Source: an uncultured Lachnospiraceae bacterium
GTDB lineage: Bacteria; Bacillota; Clostridia; Lachnospirales; Lachnospiraceae
Length of the DNA: 19,324 nt
Direction: 5' to 3'
Assembly (NCBI GenBank): GCA_910588965.1
Contig: CAJUSO010000057.1
Location: 1 to 19,324, forward strand
Shown: positions 5,291 to 12,423 of the stretch, in pieces
Layout of the letters: every line of letters starts with the position of its first letter
Position numbering within the stretch: position 1 is the stretch's first letter
The notes under the pieces: generated by a model
The model's database searches: none
Told to the model about the DNA's origin: nothing
What the model saw: the letters and a program-made list of their open reading frames with translations, nothing else
Position numbers and translations under genes: made by a program

Positions 5291-6127
5291 ATGAGTTTTT
5301 TCAAAGATTTCAAGGATGATTTATTCCAGGCAGTCAATGATATCCTTCCTCCGGAGGGGGAAGGGCAGGAGGCAGGGGCCAATAGCCAGGAAGTGCATCC
5401 GGAAATGGTTGTGAATACTTTGGAGCAGGAAGTGGACGTGCAGTCTGAGCTGAAAAAGCTGGAAGGGCTTTTTGAGAAGGTGGGGGAGCCCGCCAATAGA
5501 ATGGAAGAGGCGCCAATAGGCCCGGAACTGGAGGAAAGCGGCAGTGATATGGGGGAGGTTGGCGTAGAGATTGTTGCAGAGGAACAGGAGGGTGAAAGCG
5601 CATTGGGAGTGGATATAGCGGCAAACATGGAAACGGCTGACACTTTCGCAAGTGACGGCAGGCTTTCAGAGGCAGCGTCGAAGGAGACGACAGTTGTTAC
5701 AGAAGGGACATACCTGAAAGGGGATTTGGAGACCACAGGCTCTTTGGAACTGAGGGGCAAGATTGATGGCAATGTGCAGTGCAATGGCAAGATGACGATT
5801 ACAGGCAGCCTGAAAGGAGATACGGTATCCGCCGAGTTCTTTGCGGATTCTGCCAAGGTAGAAGGGGAAGTTTCTGCCAGCGGCACCGTCAAGATTGGGC
5901 TTGGTTCTGTGGTCGTTGGCAATATTACGGCTACAAGCGCAGTAGTTGCAGGGGCGGTGAAGGGCGATATTGACGTGCAAGGCCCGGTAGTAGTGGATAC
6001 TTCTGCAGTGATTAAGGGCAATATTAAATCCCGTTCCGTGCAGATTAACAATGGCGCAGTGATTGAGGGCTTCTGTTCCCAGTGTTATGCAGATGTGGAT
6101 ATGGACAGCCTGTTTAAAGAAGGATAA
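5291..6127 (+). CDS. Bactofilin-family polymer-forming cytoskeletal protein
   Basis: A 278-residue protein. The C-terminal half (about residues 135-265) has the beta-helical bactofilin (DUF583) repeats rich in G-x-V/I-x-G (EGTYLKGDL, LELRGKIDGNV, AVIKGNIKS). Bactofilins self-assemble without nucleotide and scaffold envelope enzymes. The first 18 residues (MSFFKDFKDDLFQAVNDI) could form an amphipathic membrane-binding helix, as known for other bactofilins. Residues 20-130 are acidic, low complexity and probably disordered, longer than in the shortest family members. The C-terminus carries a CSQC pair (C262, C265). GGAGG at 5279-5283 stands 7 nt before the start. It lies 12 nt before pyrH and follows a cell-wall deacetylase, suggesting an envelope role. 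Confidence 0.88.
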   Translation: MSFFKDFKDDLFQAVNDILPPEGEGQEAGANSQEVHPEMVVNTLEQEVDVQSELKKLEGLFEKVGEPANRMEEAPIGPELEESGSDMGEVGVEIVAEEQEGESALGVDIAANMETADTFASDGRLSEAASKETTVVTEGTYLKGDLETTGSLELRGKIDGNVQCNGKMTITGSLKGDTVSAEFFADSAKVEGEVSASGTVKIGLGSVVVGNITATSAVVAGAVKGDIDVQGPVVVDTSAVIKGNIKSRSVQINNGAVIEGFCSQCYADVDMDSLFKEG

Positions 6128-6139
6128 GGCAGGTAGCAG

Positions 6140-6835
6140 ATGAAGAGGATTGTATTGAAATTAAGCGGCGAGGCTTTGGCAGGGGAGAAGCATATGGGGT
6201 TTGACGAGCCCACCGTAACGGAAGTGGCCGGCCAGGTCAGGCAGTTGGTAGAGGCTGGGATAGAAGTAGGCATTGTGATTGGCGGCGGCAATTTCTGGCG
6301 GGGGAGGGACAGCGAGCGCATCGACCGTACCAAGGCAGACCAGATAGGGATGCTGGCCACGGTGATGAACTGTATTTATGTATCGGAGATTTTCCGTTCT
6401 GTGGGGATCCGTACGCAGATCCTGACGCCTTTTGCCTGCGGCGCTTTTACGAAGCTTTTTTCCAAAGACAGGGCGAATAAGTACTTTTCCAAAGGGATGG
6501 TGTGCTTTTTTGCCGGTGGGACAGGGCATCCTTACTTCTCCACGGATACGGCTACGGTACTCCGGGCAGTTGAGGTAGAGGCTGAGGGCATTTATTTGGC
6601 CAAGGCAGTGGATGGGGTCTATGACAGCGACCCCAAGGTAAACCCCAAGGCTGTGAAGTATGGGGAAGTATCCATCCAGGAAGTCATTAGCCAGAAGCTG
6701 GCGGTGGTGGATTTGGCAGCTTCCATTTTATGTATGGAAAATAAGATGCCCATGTATGTATTTGGGCTGAATGAGGGAAACAGTATTGTAAATGCCGTCA
6801 ATGGGGCATTTACAGGGACGAAAGTAACAGTATAA
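6140..6835 (+). CDS. pyrH: UMP kinase
   Basis: A 231-residue amino-acid-kinase-fold enzyme converting UMP to UDP with ATP, the committed step for UTP, CTP and UDP-sugars. KLSGEAL (residues 7-13) and GGGNFWRG are the phosphate-binding elements, with DRTKADQIGMLATVMN and TGHPYFSTDTA typical of bacterial hexameric PyrH. Length is about the family norm. The ribosome site is poor (AGG near 6131), so translation may be coupled to the bactofilin stop 12 nt upstream. It is followed by frr as in most bacteria. rpsB-tsf, usually just upstream, are replaced here by the bactofilin gene. Confidence 0.97.
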   Translation: MKRIVLKLSGEALAGEKHMGFDEPTVTEVAGQVRQLVEAGIEVGIVIGGGNFWRGRDSERIDRTKADQIGMLATVMNCIYVSEIFRSVGIRTQILTPFACGAFTKLFSKDRANKYFSKGMVCFFAGGTGHPYFSTDTATVLRAVEVEAEGIYLAKAVDGVYDSDPKVNPKAVKYGEVSIQEVISQKLAVVDLAASILCMENKMPMYVFGLNEGNSIVNAVNGAFTGTKVTV

Positions 6836-6857
6836 AAGGAACCAGGCAATTGTTTTG

Positions 6858-6885
6858 CATAACTGCAATGGGATGGGCAGTTATG
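6858..6885 (+). promoter_or_regulatory. Hairpin upstream of frr
   Basis: CATAACTGC (6858-6866) pairs perfectly with GCAGTTATG (6877-6885), 9 bp with a 10-nt loop. It ends 5 nt before the frr Shine-Dalgarno (6891-6897). There is no T-tract, so it is not a terminator. It could protect the mRNA or modulate frr translation. Confidence 0.4.
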
Positions 6886-6902
6886 GGATGAAGGAGGTTT
6901 TT

Positions 6903-7457
6903 ATGGACGAGAGGTTACAACCATATAGCGACAAAATGCAGAAATCTTTTGATAATTTATTGGATGAGTTTGGCTCTATCCGTGCAGGCCGGGCGAACCC
7001 CCATGTGCTGGACAGGCTGCGTGTAGATTATTATGGCACGCCTACTGCAATCCAGCAGGTGGCAAATGTCTCAGTCCCGGAGCCGCGCATGATTTTAATC
7101 CAGCCCTGGGAGGCAAGTATGGTCCGCCAGATTGAGAAAGCCATCCAGACATCGGATTTGGGGATTAATCCTACCAATGACGGCAAGGTAATCCGCCTGG
7201 TGTTCCCGGAGCTTACCGAGGAGCGCAGGAAAGATCTGGCAAAGGAAGTAAAGAAAAAGGGCGAAGGCGCGAAGGTGGCAGTCCGGAACATCCGCCGGGA
7301 TGCGAATGATACTATGAAGAAAATGGGCAAGGCCAACGATATTTCAGAGGATGAGGTTAAGCAGCTGGAGGCAGAAATCCAGAAAATGACGGATAAATTC
7401 ATAGCAAATGTGGAGAAAGCAGTAGAAGAAAAGTCAAAAGAGATTCTTACTGTGTAA
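6903..7457 (+). CDS. frr: Ribosome recycling factor
   Basis: A 184-residue RRF that, with EF-G, splits post-termination ribosomes. The sequence shows the canonical order: helical start (MDERLQPYSDKMQKS), SIRAGRANPHVLDRLRVDYYGTPT, the domain II beta segment (VPEPRMILIQPWE), LGINPTNDGKVIRL, PELTEERRK, and the C-terminal helix. Length matches the family's roughly 185 residues. The ATG at 6903 is chosen because AAGGAGG at 6891-6897 is 5 nt upstream and the homologous N-terminus starts there; the frame is open upstream to 6855. It lies in the pyrH operon. Confidence 0.97.
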   Translation: MDERLQPYSDKMQKSFDNLLDEFGSIRAGRANPHVLDRLRVDYYGTPTAIQQVANVSVPEPRMILIQPWEASMVRQIEKAIQTSDLGINPTNDGKVIRLVFPELTEERRKDLAKEVKKKGEGAKVAVRNIRRDANDTMKKMGKANDISEDEVKQLEAEIQKMTDKFIANVEKAVEEKSKEILTV

Positions 7458-7472
7458 GGATGCACGATGTGG

Positions 7473-7503
7473 AAGGGGCAAGGCGTTCGCGTCTGTCCCT
7501 TTT
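7473..7503 (+). terminator. Attenuator-like hairpin between frr and uppS
   Basis: AAGGGG (7473-7478) pairs with CCC(T)TT (7497-7502). After a 2x2 internal loop, AGGCG (7481-7485) pairs with CGTCT (7490-7494) around a TTCG tetraloop. A short T run ends the stem (7500-7503). Since uppS has no obvious promoter of its own, it may be a partial terminator that lowers expression of downstream genes. Confidence 0.45.
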
Positions 7504-7577
7504 CTGTGAGGAGCCGTTTACAGCCGGTTTGGCGGCAGGCGGATGGGGGAAGCAGATAACGGAGATGGAGGAAGAGA

Positions 7578-8285
7578 ATGGAAATTCCGCAACATGTGGC
7601 GATTATATTAGATGGAAATGGGAGATGGGCAAAACAGCGGGGGATGCCAAGGAATTATGGCCATACCCGGGGGGCGAAGAATGTGGAGGTTATCTGCGAG
7701 GAGGCGTGGGACCTGGGGATTAAGTATCTGACAGTCTATGCGTTTTCTACTGAAAACTGGAGCCGCCCGGAGGAAGAAGTGAATGCCTTGATGAAGCTGC
7801 TGCGCAGCTATATGAAAAACTGTATGAAAAGGGCGCTAAAGAACCATATGCGGGTGCGGGTCATCGGGGACAAGTCCAAGCTGGCGCCGGATATCCGGGA
7901 GGCCATAGAGCGGCTGGAGGAGGTTACCAAGGACCAGCAGGGCTTGAATTTCCAGATTGCCATTAATTATGGGAGCCGGGATGAGATGCTGCGCGGCATG
8001 CGGCGGATGCTCCGGGATTATGGGCAGGGAGGGTTTGCCTTAGAGGAACTGGACGAGCAGCGGTTTGAGGGGTATTTGGATACCAGCGGCATCCCTTCCC
8101 CGGATTTATTAATCCGTACGAGCGGGGAACTTAGGCTGTCGAATTACCTTTTATGGCAGCTGGCATACAGCGAGCTTTATTTTACCCCTGTTCCCTGGCC
8201 GGATTTTACAAAAGAGGAATTAGTAAAAGCCATTGAGGACTATAATAATAGGGATAGGCGTTATGGCGGGATAAAGGAGGGGTAG
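7578..8285 (+). CDS. uppS: Isoprenyl transferase (undecaprenyl diphosphate synthase)
   Basis: A 235-residue cis-prenyltransferase adding isopentenyl units to farnesyl diphosphate to form the C55 lipid carrier for peptidoglycan. HVAIILDGNGRWAKQRG contains catalytic D12 with N14, R16 and W17. YAFSTENWSRP and the C-terminal RTSGELRLSNYLLWQLAYSELYF are family signatures; the latter binds IPP phosphate. GGAGG at 7567-7571 is 6 nt before the ATG. Size is normal. It ends 2 nt before cdsA, and dxr and ispG downstream supply its substrates. Confidence 0.96.
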   Translation: MEIPQHVAIILDGNGRWAKQRGMPRNYGHTRGAKNVEVICEEAWDLGIKYLTVYAFSTENWSRPEEEVNALMKLLRSYMKNCMKRALKNHMRVRVIGDKSKLAPDIREAIERLEEVTKDQQGLNFQIAINYGSRDEMLRGMRRMLRDYGQGGFALEELDEQRFEGYLDTSGIPSPDLLIRTSGELRLSNYLLWQLAYSELYFTPVPWPDFTKEELVKAIEDYNNRDRRYGGIKEG

Positions 8286-8287
8286 GA

Positions 8288-9088
8288 GTGTTTAAGACAC
8301 GGTTGCTGAGCGGGATCATCCTGGTGGCGGCGGCAGTCGCCCTGGTGACGGCGGGCGGGGATGCGCTTCTTGTAGGCCTTGCCACAGTCTCCTTGGTGGG
8401 GCAGTTTGAGCTTTACCGGGTGTTCCATATTGAAAAATCCCTGGTTGGAGCCATTGGGTATCTGGGTACGGCCCTGTATTATGCCAGCTTAAGGGAAGCA
8501 TTCCTGCCTGGGTTTGAGGCCTTTGCGCTGGGGCTGCTGGTATTTTTAATGGCGGCTTACGTTTTTTCATTCCCAAAGTACAAGGCAGATCAGGTGTTTG
8601 CAGGGTTTGCAGGGGCTTTTTATGTGCCTGTGATGCTGGCGGGGATTTACCAGACCAGGGCGTTGCCGTCAGGCGCATACTTGGTTTGGCTGATTTTCCT
8701 GTGCTCTTGGGGATGCGATACCTGTGCGTATTGTGTCGGCGTGCTGGTTGGCAAGCATAAAATGGCGCCAAAGCTCAGCCCCAAGAAATCTGTAGAGGGC
8801 GCGGTAGGCGGATGCCTGGGCACAGCCCTCCTGACCTTGCTGTATGGCTTCCTGTTCCGTGGGGAGATGGGGCTTTCAGAAAATGGCGTGTTCCTCTTAG
8901 CTGGGATAGCGGCTGTAGGGGCATTGATTTCTATGGTAGGGGATTTAGCGGCCTCTGCCATCAAGCGCAATTATGGGATTAAGGATTATGGCAAGCTGAT
9001 CCCAGGGCACGGCGGGGTATTGGACCGGTTTGACAGCGTGATTTTTACTGCCCCGATTATCTATTATCTGGGGCAGTACCTGATGTGA
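8288..9088 (+). CDS. cdsA: Phosphatidate cytidylyltransferase
   Basis: A 266-residue integral membrane enzyme making CDP-diacylglycerol from phosphatidic acid and CTP, the branch point of phospholipid synthesis. Several hydrophobic helices run along the whole protein. The C-terminal CDP signature is clear: SAIKRNYGIKDYGKLIPGHG followed by GVLDRFDS. The start is GTG at 8288, supported by AAGGAGG at 8274-8280 (7 nt spacing), which lies inside the end of uppS, so translation is probably coupled. Length is typical. Confidence 0.95.
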   Translation: MFKTRLLSGIILVAAAVALVTAGGDALLVGLATVSLVGQFELYRVFHIEKSLVGAIGYLGTALYYASLREAFLPGFEAFALGLLVFLMAAYVFSFPKYKADQVFAGFAGAFYVPVMLAGIYQTRALPSGAYLVWLIFLCSWGCDTCAYCVGVLVGKHKMAPKLSPKKSVEGAVGGCLGTALLTLLYGFLFRGEMGLSENGVFLLAGIAAVGALISMVGDLAASAIKRNYGIKDYGKLIPGHGGVLDRFDSVIFTAPIIYYLGQYLM

Positions 9089-9138
9089 TGGGCATAAAGC
9101 CTTAAGTTAGCGCATTGGTAGGAATGGCGAGGTGGCAT

Positions 9139-10281
9139 ATGAAGAAGATTGCGATATTGGGGTCTACAGGGTCGATTGGGACGCAGGCCTTGGAAATTGC
9201 CCGGGAGCAGAAGGATATAGAAGTCGTGGCGTTGGCTGCGGGCACGAACGTGGATTTGCTGGAGCAGCAGGTGCGGGAGTTCTGCCCCAAGCTAGCGGTG
9301 CTCTGGGGGGAAAAGGAAGCCTCTTGCCTGCGGGCCAGGGTAAGGGATTTGCCAACCCGGGTGGCGGCAGGGATGGAAGGCCTCCTGGAGGCCGCCACGG
9401 TGCCGGAGGCGGAAATTATAGTGACGGCGGTCGTAGGTATGATAGGGATAAGGCCTACCATTGCGGCCATAGAGGCGGGGAAGGACATTGCCCTTGCAAA
9501 TAAGGAGACCTTGGTAACGGCAGGGCATATTATTATGCCGCTGGCCAAGGAAAAAGGCGTGCACATCTTGCCCGTGGACAGCGAGCACAGCGCTATTTTC
9601 CAATCCCTGCACGGCGAAAATGGGAACCCTATCCATAAAATCCTGCTGACTGCCTCGGGCGGCCCGTTCCGCGGCAAAAAGCGGGAGGAACTGGCGGATG
9701 TCCAGGTGGAGGACGCCTTGAAGCATCCGAACTGGTCTATGGGCAGGAAGATAACGGTGGATTCTGCCACTATGGTCAACAAAGGATTGGAGGTCATGGA
9801 GGCAAAATGGCTATTTGGCGTAAGCTTAGAGCAGATCCAAGTGTTGGTCCATCCGCAAAGCGTCATCCATTCCATGGTGGAATATGCGGATGGGGCGGTG
9901 ATTGCCCAGCTAGGGCTCCCAGACATGCGCCTCCCCATCCAATACGCTTTGTATTACCCCCAGCGCAGGAGCCTGTCTGGGGAGCGTCTGGATTTTTACA
10001 AGCTGTCCGGGCTTACGTTTGAGGAGCCGGATTTGGAGGCCTTCTTGGGCCTGCGCCTGGCCTTTGCGGCAATGAGGCGCGGCGGGAACCTCCCCACGGT
10101 GTACAATGCGGCCAATGAGAAGGCAGTCGCATTATTTTTAGGGAAGAAAATACGTTTCTTGGAAATCCCGGAAATTATCGGTTCCTGCATGGAGCAGTGC
10201 CCTTATATTAAGGATCCGGGCATAGAGGAAATCCTTGAGACAGAAGCTGGCGTTTACGCTTATATAGAGAGCAGGTGGTAA
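9139..10281 (+). CDS. dxr: 1-deoxy-D-xylulose 5-phosphate reductoisomerase
   Basis: A 380-residue MEP-pathway enzyme converting DXP to MEP with NADPH. The NADPH loop GSTGSIG is at 8-14. Metal ligands D147 and E149 (VDSEHSAIFQSL) and E218 (NKGLEVMEA) are present, as are the active-site loop HPNWSMGRKITVDSATM and SGGPFRG. Size matches the family. The ATG at 9139 begins the conserved MKKIAILGSTG; GAGGTGG at 9129-9135 is close upstream. The frame is open to TTG 9115 but without family support. A 50-nt gap separates it from cdsA, and it overlaps the rseP start region. Confidence 0.97.
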   Translation: MKKIAILGSTGSIGTQALEIAREQKDIEVVALAAGTNVDLLEQQVREFCPKLAVLWGEKEASCLRARVRDLPTRVAAGMEGLLEAATVPEAEIIVTAVVGMIGIRPTIAAIEAGKDIALANKETLVTAGHIIMPLAKEKGVHILPVDSEHSAIFQSLHGENGNPIHKILLTASGGPFRGKKREELADVQVEDALKHPNWSMGRKITVDSATMVNKGLEVMEAKWLFGVSLEQIQVLVHPQSVIHSMVEYADGAVIAQLGLPDMRLPIQYALYYPQRRSLSGERLDFYKLSGLTFEEPDLEAFLGLRLAFAAMRRGGNLPTVYNAANEKAVALFLGKKIRFLEIPEIIGSCMEQCPYIKDPGIEEILETEAGVYAYIESRW

Positions 10282-10283
10282 AT

Positions 10284-11318
10284 TTGAATATTGTGATTGC
10301 GATAATTATTTTCAGTATCATTATTTTATTCCATGAGCTGGGGCATTTCCTGTTTGCCAAGTTCAATGGCATTAAGGTAAATGAATTTTGCCTTGGCCTT
10401 GGCCCTACCTTGGTAGGGTTTACGAAGGGTGAGACAAAATATTCCATTAAGCTGCTGCCTTTTGGGGGCGCATGCATGATGGAAGGGGAAGACGGGGACA
10501 GCAATGACGCCAGGGCTTTTAACAGCAAGCCAGTCTGGGCCCGTATCAGCGTAGTTGCAGCAGGGCCGGTTTTTAATTTTATTATGGCCTGGGTATTTGC
10601 GTTGATTGTAATCGGAAGCGTAGGTTATGACAGGCCTGTGCTGACAGGTGTTATGGAAGGCTTCCCGGCAGAGGAGGCCGGGCTGCAGGCAGGGGATGAA
10701 ATTATCTCCATGAATGGCTACCGCACCCATTTTTACCGGGAAGTCAGCCAATATTCCCTCTTCCATCCCGGCGAGACCGTCGAGTTGGTTTATGAGAGGG
10801 ACGGCCGGCGCCATGAGGTTACCCTGGCGCCGCAGCTGGATGAGGAATCCGGCAGGGAACTGATTGGCCTGAACGGCACCTTAGCTAGGAAAAGGGGCAC
10901 CGTGTTAGAGACATTGGGCAACAGCTTTTTTGAAGTGCGCTATTGGATCTGCAATACGGTTGAGAGCCTGCGCATGCTGGTGACAGGCAAGGTGGGCGTC
11001 AACGACATGTCAGGGCCTGTAGGGATTGTGAAGATGATGGGGGACACTTATGAGAACGAGCAGTCCAGCGGGGGGACTTGGATTGCGGTCCTGAGCATGG
11101 TGAATTTCTCTATTTTCCTGTCAGCGAACTTGGGGATTATGAACCTTCTGCCCATTCCGGCGTTGGATGGGGGGAGGCTGGTGTTCCTGCTGATAGAGGC
11201 AATCCGCAGGAAGAAGATCTCACCGGAAAAAGAGGGGATGGTGCATTTTGTAGGGCTGGTGGCGCTGATGGCGCTGATGGTGTTTGTGATGTTCAATGAT
11301 ATCAGGAATATCCTTTAA
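10284..11318 (+). CDS. rseP: Site-2 intramembrane metalloprotease (RseP/RasP family)
   Basis: A membrane zinc protease that cleaves transmembrane segments of anti-sigma factors, signal peptides and division proteins. HELGH (H17, E18, H21) lies in the first TM helix. A PDZ domain follows (about residues 100-185, PAEEAGLQAGDEIISMNG), and the distal ligand motif LDGG (D295) sits in the third helix region (NLLPIPALDGGRLVF). The start is uncertain: TTG at 10284 has AGGTGG 5 nt upstream and gives MNIVIAIIIF. In-frame GTG at 10275 gives three more residues but a poor site; it overlaps dxr by 7 nt. RseP commonly sits between dxr and ispG or proS. Confidence 0.93.
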   Translation: MNIVIAIIIFSIIILFHELGHFLFAKFNGIKVNEFCLGLGPTLVGFTKGETKYSIKLLPFGGACMMEGEDGDSNDARAFNSKPVWARISVVAAGPVFNFIMAWVFALIVIGSVGYDRPVLTGVMEGFPAEEAGLQAGDEIISMNGYRTHFYREVSQYSLFHPGETVELVYERDGRRHEVTLAPQLDEESGRELIGLNGTLARKRGTVLETLGNSFFEVRYWICNTVESLRMLVTGKVGVNDMSGPVGIVKMMGDTYENEQSSGGTWIAVLSMVNFSIFLSANLGIMNLLPIPALDGGRLVFLLIEAIRRKKISPEKEGMVHFVGLVALMALMVFVMFNDIRNIL

Positions 11319-11352
11319 GCAAGGAGAGAGGCGAAAAAGGAGGCAAAAGCTT

Positions 11353-12420
11353 ATGAATCCTCAAATTACCCGCAGGTTTACACGGAAAGTTACAATCGGG
11401 AATAAGGTGGTTGGCGGCCAATCCCCCATATTGATCCAGTCCATGACAAATACAAGGACAGAAGACGTCCGATCCACGATTGACCAAATCCAGCGCCTGA
11501 CGGCGGCAGGATGCGAGATTATCCGCTGTGCAGTCCCGAATATGGAGGCGGCAGAAGCGCTGGGGGAAATTAAAAAGGGGATTACCATCCCTTTGGTTGC
11601 AGATATCCATTTTGACTACCGCCTTGCCATTGCCGCCATGGAGCACGGCGCGGACAAAATCCGTATTAATCCAGGGAATATTGGGGAACCTGCGCGTGTC
11701 CAGGCTGTCATTGATGTGGCAAAGGAACGTAATATCCCCATCCGCGTAGGTGTTAACAGCGGCTCCTTGGAGAAAGGGTTAGTGGAAAAATACCATGGCG
11801 TGACGGCAGAAGGGCTTGTGGAAAGCGCATTGGACAAAGTCCGTATGATAGAAGGGATGGGGTATGGCAATCTAGTCATCAGCATTAAGTCGTCGGACGT
11901 GTTAATGTGCGTCAGGGCCCATGAGCTGCTTGCAGGGAAGTCCGATTACCCGCTGCATGTGGGGATTACGGAAGCGGGTACGGTAACCAGCGGGAACATT
12001 AAGTCGGCCATAGGGCTTGGCATGATTTTGGGGCAGGGGATTGGAGATACCATCCGTGTGTCCCTGACGGGGGATCCCGTGGAAGAGGTGAAGTCTGCCA
12101 AGATTATCCTGCGGACGCTGGGGCTTAGGCGGGGAGGCATTGAAGTGGTGTCCTGCCCTACCTGTGGGAGGACGCAGATTGACCTGATAAGTCTGGCCGG
12201 CCAGGTGGAGGATATGGTGGGCGATATCCCCCTGGATATAAAAGTGGCGGTAATGGGATGTGCGGTCAATGGGCCTGGGGAGGCCAAGGAGGCGGACATC
12301 GGGATTGCAGGGGGGATTGGGGAAGGGCTGATCTTCAAGGGCGGCCAGGTGTATAAGAAAGTGAAGGAAGAGGAACTTCTGCCAGCGCTCCGTTATGAAT
12401 TATTGCATTGGGGGGAATAG
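11353..12420 (+). CDS. ispG: 4-hydroxy-3-methylbut-2-enyl diphosphate synthase (IspG/GcpE)
   Basis: A 355-residue [4Fe-4S] enzyme converting MEcPP to HMBPP, the penultimate MEP-pathway step. The N-terminal TIM-barrel has QSPILIQSMTNTRTEDV, RCAVPNMEAAEAL and VADIHFDYRLAIAAMEHGADKIRINPGN motifs. Cluster ligands are C268 and C271 (CPTC) and C303 (MGCAVNGPGEA). This is the short bacterial form without the plant insert. ATG 11353 has AAGGAGG at 11337-11343 (9 nt spacing); upstream in-frame starts would overlap rseP. It ends 3 nt before polC. Confidence 0.97.
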   Translation: MNPQITRRFTRKVTIGNKVVGGQSPILIQSMTNTRTEDVRSTIDQIQRLTAAGCEIIRCAVPNMEAAEALGEIKKGITIPLVADIHFDYRLAIAAMEHGADKIRINPGNIGEPARVQAVIDVAKERNIPIRVGVNSGSLEKGLVEKYHGVTAEGLVESALDKVRMIEGMGYGNLVISIKSSDVLMCVRAHELLAGKSDYPLHVGITEAGTVTSGNIKSAIGLGMILGQGIGDTIRVSLTGDPVEEVKSAKIILRTLGLRRGGIEVVSCPTCGRTQIDLISLAGQVEDMVGDIPLDIKVAVMGCAVNGPGEAKEADIGIAGGIGEGLIFKGGQVYKKVKEEELLPALRYELLHWGE

Positions 12421-12423
12421 GGC

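Noticed and set aside
5182..6051. Long 289-aa ORF on the - strand opposite the bactofilin
   Set aside because: Ser/Thr/Pro-rich shadow of a strongly coding + strand gene, with no ribosome site or family resemblance.
7460..7723. 87-aa ORF overlapping the uppS start
   Set aside because: Out of frame with uppS, no ribosome site, no recognisable domain.
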